NCBI GenBank assembly: GCA_903929475.1
Contig: CAIYUV010000122.1
Location: 28,317-92,316 of the forward strand
DNA from: an uncultured Spartobacteria bacterium
GTDB lineage: Bacteria; Verrucomicrobiota; Verrucomicrobiia; Chthoniobacterales; Chthoniobacteraceae
Length of the DNA: 64,000 bases
Reading direction: 5' to 3'
Position numbers and translations under genes: made by a program. Numbering within the stretch: the first letter of the stretch is position 1; every line of letters starts with the position of its first letter. This document shows positions 44,099-52,870 of the stretch, piece after piece. The notes beneath the pieces were generated by a model, which was not told where the DNA came from, searched no databases, and saw nothing but the letters and a program-made list of their open reading frames with translations.

Positions 44099-46690
44099 AT
44101 GGCGCAATCCCGTCGCGCAGAACGCACCTCTTCCTCAATACAGGAAATTCTCGGACTCAGCCTTCTCGTGCTGGGTATCCTGCTTTTCCTCGCGCTTATT
44201 TCCTACACACCACGCGACGTGCCCTCGTGGTTTCCGCTCTCCCATGCCGCCTCGACGAGCAAGACGTCGCAAAATTTCGTCGGCACGCTCGGCGCGATGA
44301 TGGCGTGCGTGAGCTACTCATTTTTGGGAGCAGCGAGCTACCTGCTTTCGGCTTCACTCATCGCCTACGGAGCAACCACGCTTTTGGGCCGCCCGATGGG
44401 ATTCGCGCTGCGTCCGATTTGGATGGCAGGGTTTGTATTCAGCGGAGCCTGCCTGCTGCACGTGCTCGGCTGGTCGCTCATAGATAGTGGAAAAATGAAC
44501 ATCGCCAGCGAAGGCGGCATCATCGGCCAATACATCGGCGGCAAAATTTTCCACAACATCTTCGGCCCTGCCTCCGTGCTCGTGCTCGGCCTCGTTTATA
44601 TCATCTCGCTCATCCTGATGACCGGCCTGCGTCCCATCGCCGTCGCACGGCGGCTCATCGCCATGCCCGGCAAATGGATCGAAGCGCACCACCAGCGCAA
44701 AATCGAGCGCGCCACCGAGGAGCAGCGCATCATTTTGGAACAAAAGAAACTCGAGCGGGAGCAACGCCGCCTCGAACGTGACCTGGGCAAACTCCGCACG
44801 AAAAACGACAACTTGGAAGACGAAGCACAGGCAAAACTCCAGCAACCCGAACTCCTCCCGCTCGAAGGCGAAAAGGAACCCGATCGGCCCGCGCCGAAGA
44901 TCTTCGATTCCGCCGCGCCGCCCCCGCCCGTCACGAAAAAGGAAAAGGAGAAAAAGAAAATCGAACTGCTCGCGACACTGCACAACGAAAACTACAAGCT
45001 CCCCTCGCTCGATTTGCTCGACGCGATGGACACCGAGGGCCGCGTCGTCGCCAGCCACGACGAATTGCTCGGCGTGCAGACGCGCATCATCGAAACACTC
45101 TCCGAATTCGGCATCTCCGTCACAGCGGGTGACATCACGAAAGGCCCGACCATCACGCGCTACGAAGTCTATCCCGCCAAGGGCGTCCGCGTGGATCGCA
45201 TCACTACCTGCGAGCGCGACCTCGCACGCGCCACGCGCGCCGAGCGCATCAACATCCTCGCACCCATCCCCGGCAAGGACACCGTCGGCATCGAAATCGC
45301 CAATTCCAAAAAGCAAAAAGTCGCCCTCCGCGAACTGCTCGAATGTGAGGACTTCGCAACATCGAAGGCAAAAATCCCCATCGCGCTCGGCAAGGACGTG
45401 TATGGCAAAGCGATCATCGCCGACCTCGCCGCGATGCCACACGGCCTCGTCGCCGGCACCACCGGATCGGGCAAGAGCGTGTGCATCAACGCCATCATCG
45501 CCAGCATCCTCTACCGCTTCACGCCGGAAGACCTGCGGCTCATCATGATCGATCCGAAAGTCGTCGAGATGCAGATGTATAACACCCTGCCCCACCTCGT
45601 CGTCCCCGTCGTCACCGATCCGAAAAAAGTCCTGCTCGCCCTCAAGTGGGCCGTGAACGAAATGGAAAAGCGCTACGCCATTTTCGCCAAGTGCGGCGTG
45701 CGCAACATCGGCAGCTTCAACACCCGCCCGAAGCCAAAATCACAAAAGGAACTCGATGCGGAAAAATCCGCGCCCGCCGCTCCTGCAAGACCGAAGCCAC
45801 TCGACGGAGTGGATCTCAACGCGGAGCCTGATGTCGCTAGCAGCAGCGACATCCTTGGCCGGCCCTTCGGCGAAATCGCAGAGGAAGACGCCGGCCCAGC
45901 CGTGCTCAACGCCACTTCCGAGCTTTACGGCACTCCCGACAGCGACCGCGAAACCGTCGGCGAAGAACTCGATCGCGCCGAGCAGGCCGAACTCGGCATC
46001 ACCGTCCAACGCGACGACGGCATCGTCGTCCCCGAGAAAATGCCGTTCATCGTCATCATCGTGGACGAGCTTGCCGACCTCATGCAGACCGCGCCCGCTG
46101 ATGTGGAATTGCTCATTGCACGCATCACGCAGAAAGCACGCGCCGCAGGCATCCACATGATCATCGCCACGCAAACGCCGCGCGCCGACGTCATCACCGG
46201 AGTCATCAAGGCAAACGTCCCCTGCCGCATCGCATTTCAAGTCGCCAGCCCACTCGACAGCCGCGTCATCCTCGATGAAAACGGCGCCGAGCGACTCCTC
46301 GGCATGGGCGACTTGCTCTACCGCCCGCCGGGCACTTCGCGCATGATTCGCGCGCAAGGCGTGCTCGTCACCGACGAGGAAGTCCACCGCGTCGTCGCGT
46401 TCGCAAGCGCGCAGGGCGAGCAGTGTTTTGAAAGCGACATCCACTCCAAACTCGAAAACGTGGGCGGCGACGATGAGGAGGATGTGAGCGACGAAGACGA
46501 GGAGCTTGTCTCGAAATGCCTCGAAGTCATGCAGCAGGAGGGAAAAGCCAGCACCTCGCTTTTTCAACGCCGCCTGAAGCTCGGCTACACGAGGGCCGCG
46601 CGCATTTTGGACATCCTCGAAGATCGCGGCTACGTCGGCCCCGGCGACGGCGCGAAGCCGCGCGAAATTTTGCGGCCACTCGGCGAATAA
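44099..46690 (+). CDS. ftsK: DNA translocase FtsK
   Basis: 863 residues from the ATG at 44099; the track start overlaps the divergent gene. Four to five N-terminal membrane helices (SLLVLGILLFLALISY onward), a charged coiled-coil linker (ERATEEQRIILEQKKLERE), the motor with Walker A GTTGSGKSV and Walker B FIVIIVDELADL, and the C-terminal gamma domain that reads KOPS (DEELVSKCLEVMQQEGKAS, RRLKLGYTRAARILD). It pumps the terminus region and coordinates dimer resolution with division. An insertion of roughly 90 acidic residues lies between Walker A and B (see findings). Confidence 0.95.
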   Translation: MAQSRRAERTSSSIQEILGLSLLVLGILLFLALISYTPRDVPSWFPLSHAASTSKTSQNFVGTLGAMMACVSYSFLGAASYLLSASLIAYGATTLLGRPMGFALRPIWMAGFVFSGACLLHVLGWSLIDSGKMNIASEGGIIGQYIGGKIFHNIFGPASVLVLGLVYIISLILMTGLRPIAVARRLIAMPGKWIEAHHQRKIERATEEQRIILEQKKLEREQRRLERDLGKLRTKNDNLEDEAQAKLQQPELLPLEGEKEPDRPAPKIFDSAAPPPPVTKKEKEKKKIELLATLHNENYKLPSLDLLDAMDTEGRVVASHDELLGVQTRIIETLSEFGISVTAGDITKGPTITRYEVYPAKGVRVDRITTCERDLARATRAERINILAPIPGKDTVGIEIANSKKQKVALRELLECEDFATSKAKIPIALGKDVYGKAIIADLAAMPHGLVAGTTGSGKSVCINAIIASILYRFTPEDLRLIMIDPKVVEMQMYNTLPHLVVPVVTDPKKVLLALKWAVNEMEKRYAIFAKCGVRNIGSFNTRPKPKSQKELDAEKSAPAAPARPKPLDGVDLNAEPDVASSSDILGRPFGEIAEEDAGPAVLNATSELYGTPDSDRETVGEELDRAEQAELGITVQRDDGIVVPEKMPFIVIIVDELADLMQTAPADVELLIARITQKARAAGIHMIIATQTPRADVITGVIKANVPCRIAFQVASPLDSRVILDENGAERLLGMGDLLYRPPGTSRMIRAQGVLVTDEEVHRVVAFASAQGEQCFESDIHSKLENVGGDDEEDVSDEDEELVSKCLEVMQQEGKASTSLFQRRLKLGYTRAARILDILEDRGYVGPGDGAKPREILRPLGE

Positions 46691-46742
46691 CCGAGGTTTG
46701 CATTGCGCGCGGCGCGGCAACCGCCAACTTGATGCACGGAAT

Positions 46743-47708
46743 ATGGATCACGATTTTGGAAAACGACTGGCAAAGGCACGCGCCGCACGCGGACTCGGCA
46801 TCGAGGAGGCCGCGCACGCCACGCGCATCCGTGCATCGCACATTCAGGCGTTGGAGGACGGCAACCTCGTGAAATTCCCGAACGCCGCCTACGCAAAAAG
46901 TTTTTTGCTCATGTATGCGCGCTTCCTCGGCGTGGACGTGAGCGACGTCGCCTCGCAAATTGACACCGCGACGCAGATGAAGGTCGAGGATTTCCAATAC
47001 CTCACCAACCGCGCCGGCGGGGAAAAAAAACTACAACGCGACGCCACCGACACGCGCTACGATTTCGTCGTCCCGCAAAAGGACGGCGGCTCGTGGATGC
47101 CGCTCATCGCCCTCGCAGCAATCGTGGCCGTCGGCGTGATCGTGTTTGTCGTGTGGAGTAATTTCAACCGCATCGCCGACACCGATCCCAAGCCCGGCCC
47201 GGCGCCCAAAACCAGCGATGCGAAGGAGGCCGTGCAGCCGCTCAAGGACACGCCGCCACGCAAACAAAATCCCGAACCCGAGCCGGAGCCGCCGCGTCCG
47301 CGCATCATCGCACTTCCCGCGCCTGCGCCCGGCGAGGATCCCGCGATTCCTCGCGCGAAGCCAATTTCGCCGGTGGCGAAAATTGCATCCGGCGACGCCG
47401 ACGCACTCTCCGAACTCGCATCACCTCCAAAACCCGCGCCCGCCATTGCAACACCGCCGCAGGAGAACAACACACCGGGCGTCGAGTCGGACGTCATCGT
47501 CCTCGAACCCCGCAGAAAAACGTGGGTCGTCATCCGCAATGGCCCCGGCGGCCAGCCGCTCTTCGAGGATTACCTTTATCCCGGCGCGAAGCCTATGCAC
47601 CTCCCGGCGGGCCGCTATTTCATCGAGCTGAAAAGCGCGGATGCCGTCGAGATTTCCAAAAACGGAAAGCGCATCGCCTACAACGCACCCGGCGTGGTCG
47701 TCCAGTAA
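46743..47708 (+). CDS. RodZ-like membrane protein with N-terminal HTH
   Basis: 321 residues from the ATG at 46743 (MDHDFGKRLAKARAARGLGIEEAAHATRIRASHIQALE). The N-terminal HTH_25 domain, a single membrane helix (LIALAAIVAVGVIVFVVWSNF), a Pro-rich periplasmic linker and a C-terminal beta domain (VVIRNGPGGQPLFEDYLYPG) match RodZ, which links MreB to the cell wall machinery. It follows ftsK by 52 bases on the same strand. A copy of the CAAGGAGCGGCGACATT repeat starts 3 bases after its stop. Confidence 0.88.
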   Translation: MDHDFGKRLAKARAARGLGIEEAAHATRIRASHIQALEDGNLVKFPNAAYAKSFLLMYARFLGVDVSDVASQIDTATQMKVEDFQYLTNRAGGEKKLQRDATDTRYDFVVPQKDGGSWMPLIALAAIVAVGVIVFVVWSNFNRIADTDPKPGPAPKTSDAKEAVQPLKDTPPRKQNPEPEPEPPRPRIIALPAPAPGEDPAIPRAKPISPVAKIASGDADALSELASPPKPAPAIATPPQENNTPGVESDVIVLEPRRKTWVVIRNGPGGQPLFEDYLYPGAKPMHLPAGRYFIELKSADAVEISKNGKRIAYNAPGVVVQ

Positions 47709-47711
47709 CGC

Positions 47712-47776
47712 CAAGGAGCGGCGACATTCCTGTCGCCGTTTGGCATATTGCGCAAAGCGCGGCTTGCCATACGGCG
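47712..47776. repeat. Second copy of the 27-bp repeat end plus hairpin
   Basis: The first 27 bases equal the left end of the 17522-17703 element exactly, starting CAAGGAGCGGCGACATT. They fold as GGCGACAttccTGTCGCC. A second stem, GCCGTTTGGCA with TGCCATACGGC, spans the rest with one mismatch. The matching right end is missing, so this is a solo or truncated copy; it may also act as a terminator. Confidence 0.65.
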
Positions 47777-47798
47777 CGTGCTCGTGCCTCCCTCACGC

Positions 47799-49013
47799 GT
47801 GCATGATCAAAAATGGTGGCGTGAATACACAGAGCTTGCCGTGCTATTTTTCCTCCACGCGATGGCGATGGGAATTTGGTTCGTCCCGCTCGCCTCGGTG
47901 CTGGATACGCACGGCCTCGCGCACATCAAATCCTACGCCTACGCCACCGGCGGAATCTCGGCTTTCATCTCCCCTCTGATTTTCGGCGCGCTTGCCGACA
48001 GGCACATTGCACCGGTGCGACTGCTGCGCTGGCTCTCGCTGGCCACGGCAATCGCGATGGCGCTGGCAACCACCGCGATCCACTTTCACTGGAGCGCCGC
48101 GATCATCCTCGTGCTCATCCAGCTCCACGCTCTGTGCGCGACTCCCACGTGGAGCATCTCGACCACCATCGTCCTCGCGAAATTGAACAATCCGAAGCGC
48201 GAGTTCGGCCCCATCCGCGCGATGGCCACGCTCGGCTGGATCGTAGGCTGCCTGCTCGTCTCCGCGCTTCATGCCGACAGTTCCACGTTCGCCGGCTACG
48301 GCGGTGTGCTCGCGTGGCTCGTCGTGACCGCATTCACTTTCGCACTTCCGAGCGTCGCACCACCTGCGCAGACCGAGCATCTTTCGTGGAAGCAACGCCT
48401 CGGCCTCGACGCGCTTTCGCTGCTGAAACATCGCGACACATGCGTCGTCTTCATCGCCGCTGCGCTCTACAATATGCCGCTCTGCGCATTTTTCCCGCAG
48501 ACACCGCTGCACATGAAATCCCTCGGCCTCCACAGCACAACCGCGTGGATGTCGCTCGGCCAAGTCACGGAAGTCGTCGCAATGTTCAGCCTCGCCGGGC
48601 TCCTCGCCCGCTGGCGGATGAAAACCGTCATCCTCGCAGGCATGAGCTTTGGAGTGCTGCGCTTCGTCCTTTGCGCACTCGACACCAAGGGCTGGCTGCT
48701 CGGCGGCGTCGCGCTGCACGGTCTGTCGTTTGTCCTCGTCTATATCACTTTTCAACTCTACCTCGAACAACGCATTGACCCGCGCTGGCGTGCGCGTGCG
48801 CAGGCGCTGCTCACCCTTCTACTCAGCGGCTTCGGAAACCTCTTCGGCTACCTCGGCTGCGGCTGGTGGTTCAAAGCAAACACCCACGGAGAAATCACAC
48901 GCTGGCCGCTCTATTGGGGCGGCCTCGCCGCGTGCGTCACCGCCGTGTGGATATTCTTCGCTATCGCCTACAAAGGGCGTGCAGCCAGCGAAGAGGGAAA
49001 GTCTGCTGCATAA
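47799..49013 (+). CDS. MFS transporter, nucleoside:H+ symporter-like
   Basis: 404 residues if it starts at the GTG at 47799 (VHDQKWWREYTELAVLFFLHAMAMGIWFVPLA); the track's TTG at 47748 would start inside the repeat. About 12 membrane helices; the second half has the characteristic VYITFQLYLEQRIDPRWRARAQALL that I associate with the NupG/XapB-type Nuc_H_symport group. Nucleoside uptake would fit with deoC in the same genome region, but substrate is inferred. Start choice is uncertain. Confidence 0.8.
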   Translation: MHDQKWWREYTELAVLFFLHAMAMGIWFVPLASVLDTHGLAHIKSYAYATGGISAFISPLIFGALADRHIAPVRLLRWLSLATAIAMALATTAIHFHWSAAIILVLIQLHALCATPTWSISTTIVLAKLNNPKREFGPIRAMATLGWIVGCLLVSALHADSSTFAGYGGVLAWLVVTAFTFALPSVAPPAQTEHLSWKQRLGLDALSLLKHRDTCVVFIAAALYNMPLCAFFPQTPLHMKSLGLHSTTAWMSLGQVTEVVAMFSLAGLLARWRMKTVILAGMSFGVLRFVLCALDTKGWLLGGVALHGLSFVLVYITFQLYLEQRIDPRWRARAQALLTLLLSGFGNLFGYLGCGWWFKANTHGEITRWPLYWGGLAACVTAVWIFFAIAYKGRAASEEGKSAA

Positions 49014-49033
49014 AGTATTGCTGTGTGAAAATG

Positions 49034-49250
49034 TTGGCGCATAGCGCCAGCGACTACTGTAGCCGTGGGTGAAGCGCAGCGAAACCCACGGATAGCAGGA
49101 AAAACGCAAAGCGCCGCGTAGTCGGCGCGACCATGCACTCGCCACCGTTTGTCGCACCGCATACGCGGTGCATACACGTCTGTAGCGCACCGTGGGCTGC
49201 GTCGCGCCGCTCCTTGCACACGGCTACCGTAGTTGCTGGCGCTGCGCCAA
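49034..49250. mobile_element. MITE-like element with ~32-bp inverted ends
   Basis: The left end reads TTGGCGCATAGCGCCAGCGA and continues to GTAGCCGTG; the right end, inverse-complemented, reads TTGGCGCAGCGCCAGCAACT continuing to GTAGCCGTG, with a two-base gap and two mismatches. Inside are GTGGGTgaag...AACCCAC and GCACCGCatacGCGGTGC hairpins, and a minus-strand CAAGGAGCGGCG shared with the two CAAGGAG repeats. No ORF of note. It occupies most of the gap between the MFS gene and rimO. Confidence 0.75.
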
Positions 49251-49279
49251 TTTTTTCTCCACGCATTAATGCGAACAAC

Positions 49280-50728
49280 TCACACCACCTCGCCAACGAG
49301 ATCATAGACCTGCGTGCCGGTGATTCGGACGTTCGCGAATTCGCCTACGGGCGCGGGCTTTTTTAAGAGGATGCGGCCATCAATGTCCGGTGCGTCCACT
49401 TCGCCACGGGCGACGAGGGGCTGGTCCACGAGGGCGCGGATGGTTTTGCCGACTTGCGCGGCGCTTTGCTCGGCGGCGATGCGTTGCTGGAGCTTCATCG
49501 CTTTTTTGTAGCGCGCTTGCTTCACCTTTTGCGGGAGCTGGCCGTCCATTTTCGCGGCGCGAGAGCCTTCCTCCTGCGAATAGGTGAAGACACCGAGCCG
49601 CTCGAAGCGCGTGCGCTCGATGAAGTCGAGGAGGTATTCAAACTCCTCCTCCGTCTCACCGGGAAAGCCGACGATGAAAGTCGTGCGGATGGCGATGCCG
49701 GGGATGCCCGCACGGATGCGGGTGATGAGATTTTCGATGTGCTCGCTGCTCGTTTCGCGGCGCATGACTTCGAGCATTCGCGGATGGATGTGCTGGAGCG
49801 GCATGTCCACATAGCGCGCGACGTGGCGGCATTCGGCGATGGTGTGGATGAGTTCATCGCTCCAATGCGCGGGGTGGGTGTAAAGCAGACGCACCCAGAA
49901 ATCGCCTTCGATTTTGTCCAGCTCGCGGAGCAGCCGAGTGAGCGTGACACCACGTGCGCTGTCCACCGGCTGACGCGGCCCGGCTTTCTCCGCCCACAAA
50001 TCCATTCCATAGTAAGTGGTGTCCTGGCTGATGAGATTGATCTCCTTCACGCCCTCGGCAACGAGCCCGCGCACTTCGGCGACGACGCTCTCGATGGTGC
50101 GGCTGCGATGCTTGCCGCGCATCTGCGGAATGACACAAAAAGAGCACGGGTGATTGCAGCCCTCGGCGATCTTCGTGAACGCCGTGTGCGATGGCGTGAG
50201 GCGCACGCGCGGTGTGTCCCAATCGGGAATGTAAACAGGTTTGCGTGTGACGAGATTGAGCGGCTCCCACGCTTCGTCGGTGAGGGAAACGTTACTGGTA
50301 ACCGGTAACTGGTGACTGGGCGCACGACCGAGCACCTTCTCAATAATACCGCCAACGTCCTTCACCTGATCGAGGCCGATGAACGCATCCACTTCCCCGT
50401 TGAATTCCCCCGCAAGATCATTGCTGAAACGCTGGCTCATACAACCTGCAACGATGAGCTTTTGATCCTTGCGCCGTTTTTTCAGCCCCTTGGTTTGATG
50501 GGCTTCGAGGATGGCTTCGATGCTCTCCTCCTTCGCGCTGTCTATGAAAGCGCACGTGTTCACGATGAGCACATCGGCGTCCGCGGCGTCGTTGGTAATT
50601 TGCATCCCGCGGGCGATCACATCACCGAGCATGATTTCGGCATCCACGAGGTTTTTGGCGCAGCCAAGTGAGATCATCCCGACTTTCGGTATGTGTGATT
50701 TCGGCGCTGAAATGGTCTTGGTGCTCAT
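49280..50728 (-). CDS. rimO: Ribosomal protein S12 methylthiotransferase RimO
   Basis: 482 residues. The N-terminal UPF0004 domain has its three cluster cysteines (ISLGCAKNLVDAE, VNTCAFIDSAKEESIEAI, IVAGCMSQRF). The radical-SAM core has CNHPCSFCVIPQMRG with the CxxxCxxC motif, followed by a C-terminal TRAM domain (GKTIRALVDQPLVARGEVDAPDIDG). It adds a methylthio group to Asp88 of S12 using two [4Fe-4S] clusters and SAM. LVDAE and the overall arrangement separate it from MiaB. Confidence 0.95.
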   Translation of the reverse strand: MSTKTISAPKSHIPKVGMISLGCAKNLVDAEIMLGDVIARGMQITNDAADADVLIVNTCAFIDSAKEESIEAILEAHQTKGLKKRRKDQKLIVAGCMSQRFSNDLAGEFNGEVDAFIGLDQVKDVGGIIEKVLGRAPSHQLPVTSNVSLTDEAWEPLNLVTRKPVYIPDWDTPRVRLTPSHTAFTKIAEGCNHPCSFCVIPQMRGKHRSRTIESVVAEVRGLVAEGVKEINLISQDTTYYGMDLWAEKAGPRQPVDSARGVTLTRLLRELDKIEGDFWVRLLYTHPAHWSDELIHTIAECRHVARYVDMPLQHIHPRMLEVMRRETSSEHIENLITRIRAGIPGIAIRTTFIVGFPGETEEEFEYLLDFIERTRFERLGVFTYSQEEGSRAAKMDGQLPQKVKQARYKKAMKLQQRIAAEQSAAQVGKTIRALVDQPLVARGEVDAPDIDGRILLKKPAPVGEFANVRITGTQVYDLVGEVV

Positions 50729-50824
50729 CGTGAAGGGCGCGGACGATACACACGTCCGGCAAACAAGCTAGTTTGGAACTCCCTTGCCAGAACGGTGTTT
50801 TCAAGCACCATACCTTTGTCGCTT

Positions 50825-52864
50825 ATGAAATTTCTGGCCGCTTTCCTCGCGCTGTGTGTGTCCGCCTACGCCGCCGCTCCCTCTGTGAGCGGGCTGACGG
50901 CGGGTCCGGTGTCGAGCGGAGCAATTAGTTTGAGTGCCTCGGTGACGACAAACGGGACCACGTCGAATGTCACTTTTCATTATGGATTCGGCGGCGAACT
51001 CGATAAAAAGCAGGTGGTGTCGCTTTCCAGTGCCGCGAGCGCGCAGACTGCGAAGGTAAATCTCGCGAGCCTCGCGGGCGGGCAGACATATCATTATAAA
51101 GTCGAGGCCGTGAATGGCGACGGGACGACGGAGGTGGACGGGAGCGACTTTGCGGTTCCTGCATATGCGCCGACGGTCGTCCTGCAAAGCACCACGACGC
51201 CGCTCGGTGGAAAAGCAACGCTGAAGGCGACCATCACAGGCAACGGTGCAGACACCACGGTGACATTCAGCTACGGCACGACGACCAGTTACGGCACCAC
51301 AGTCACTGCCACACCCGAAGTGCTCGCTGCTGATGTGGATAAAGCCGTGTCCGCACCGCTCGAAGGACTCAATCGCGGGACAACGTATCATTTCAAGGCC
51401 ACCGCAACGAACGCGCGCGGCATCACCAGCACAACGGACGCGGCTTTTTTTTCAGCCCCAAACGCAGCGCCCGTCGCGAAAGCCGACACCGTGACACTGC
51501 TCGGGCGCACGCCGATCCTCATAGATGTGCTGAAAAACGATAGGGATCCCGAGAACGACGTGCTTTCGATCAGCAGCGTGACGCAGGGCAAACAGGGCAG
51601 GGCGGAAATTGTCGGCAAACAAATCCGCTACACGCCGGGAGACGGCACGATCTGGCCGGACACATTCACCTACACCGTGGCAGACAATTATCTGGGAACA
51701 ATTGGAACCGGCGCGACTTCGACAGGCACCGTGACAGTCCACGCACCGGGCCTCGCCGCCGAAGGATTGCACTCGGCAACGATCAAGGAAGCTGAAGGAC
51801 ACATCATCGGCATCATCCGGCTTGTCGGCACAGCAGGCGGATCTGTGACAGGGAAAATTCTCCTCAATACACAGAATTACTCCATCAGCGGAACGCTCGA
51901 TGCGGACGGGCATTTTCACGCCACACTCTTACACAGTGACCAATCGCCGCTCGAAGTGGACATCACCTATGATCAAACAGGCACCACCACGCTGAAAGCG
52001 AATCTCACCTCCGACGGAACCGAATACACCGCCTCGACCCCCCTTGCCACTCTCACCTCCGCCCGTCGCGATGAACTCAACGGAAAATATACCATCCAGC
52101 TTCCGGCTCCCACTGCTACGGACACGCCAAAGGGCACAGGCTTCGCCTATCTCGAAGTAAAACCATGGGGCGATGTTTCCATCAAAGGAAGGTTTGGGGA
52201 CGGCAGCAAATTTTCCACGCGCTCCGTGCTCGGCGGCGCGGGAGACGTAGCAGCGATAGATTTTTGGGCCGCTCCCAAATATACACGTGTGGGCGGCACG
52301 CTTGCCTTTGGCACAGGAGCCACACCAACGCTCACGGGCAGTTTAAACTGGGATCGTCCGCCGGACTCCGGATCGGAATTTTTCCCCAATGGCTTTTCCG
52401 CAAGTGTGAGCGCCAGCGGTTCCATGTATATCCCGCCGGACAAGGGTGAACATGCTCTTGGAAAAACCGACAATGCCAGCGTGATCCTGCGTGATGGAAA
52501 CCTGCTCGTTTCCATCACGCACAATCTGGACATCAACAGCCATGACGGTGTCGATATTCTCGATCAGGGCCCCGACGACATGTCGCTGAAAATTGACCGC
52601 AAGAAGGGAATATTCAATGGGACGTTCGAACATCCGCAGGACGGCTCACGACGGAAATTCCAAGGCGCGCTGCTACAACAGCAGAACATTGGTCGTGGTG
52701 TTTTCACCGGGCAGAATCAAACCGGCACCGTGGAGTTCAACCTCGGAGCGGTCACCACTACGCCCGCAGCCGGTGGAAGCACAGGCGGAACTACCGGCAC
52801 AACCGGCGGCACAGGCATCAGCGTCGGCAGTCAGGGCAGCAGTGGGGCGACTTTGCAGAACTAG
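50825..52864 (+). CDS. Large secreted protein with Fn3-like and cadherin-like domains
   Basis: 679 residues from the ATG at 50825 (MKFLAAFLALCVSAYAA signal peptide). Two repeats resemble fibronectin type III-type domains (LASLAGGQTYHYKVEAVNGDG, LEGLNRGTTYHFKATATNARG). Next comes a cadherin-like/Big_9 segment (ILIDVLKNDRDPENDVLSI, DTFTYTVADNYLG). The C-terminal ~350 residues are the same repeat domain as in the 29929 gene product (GTGFAYLEVKPWGDVSIKGRFGDG, KGIFNGTFEHPQDG). It ends in a Gly/Thr-rich low-complexity tail. Probably surface or extracellular; function unknown. Confidence 0.82.
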   Translation: MKFLAAFLALCVSAYAAAPSVSGLTAGPVSSGAISLSASVTTNGTTSNVTFHYGFGGELDKKQVVSLSSAASAQTAKVNLASLAGGQTYHYKVEAVNGDGTTEVDGSDFAVPAYAPTVVLQSTTTPLGGKATLKATITGNGADTTVTFSYGTTTSYGTTVTATPEVLAADVDKAVSAPLEGLNRGTTYHFKATATNARGITSTTDAAFFSAPNAAPVAKADTVTLLGRTPILIDVLKNDRDPENDVLSISSVTQGKQGRAEIVGKQIRYTPGDGTIWPDTFTYTVADNYLGTIGTGATSTGTVTVHAPGLAAEGLHSATIKEAEGHIIGIIRLVGTAGGSVTGKILLNTQNYSISGTLDADGHFHATLLHSDQSPLEVDITYDQTGTTTLKANLTSDGTEYTASTPLATLTSARRDELNGKYTIQLPAPTATDTPKGTGFAYLEVKPWGDVSIKGRFGDGSKFSTRSVLGGAGDVAAIDFWAAPKYTRVGGTLAFGTGATPTLTGSLNWDRPPDSGSEFFPNGFSASVSASGSMYIPPDKGEHALGKTDNASVILRDGNLLVSITHNLDINSHDGVDILDQGPDDMSLKIDRKKGIFNGTFEHPQDGSRRKFQGALLQQQNIGRGVFTGQNQTGTVEFNLGAVTTTPAAGGSTGGTTGTTGGTGISVGSQGSSGATLQN

Positions 52865-52870
52865 AGTTGC

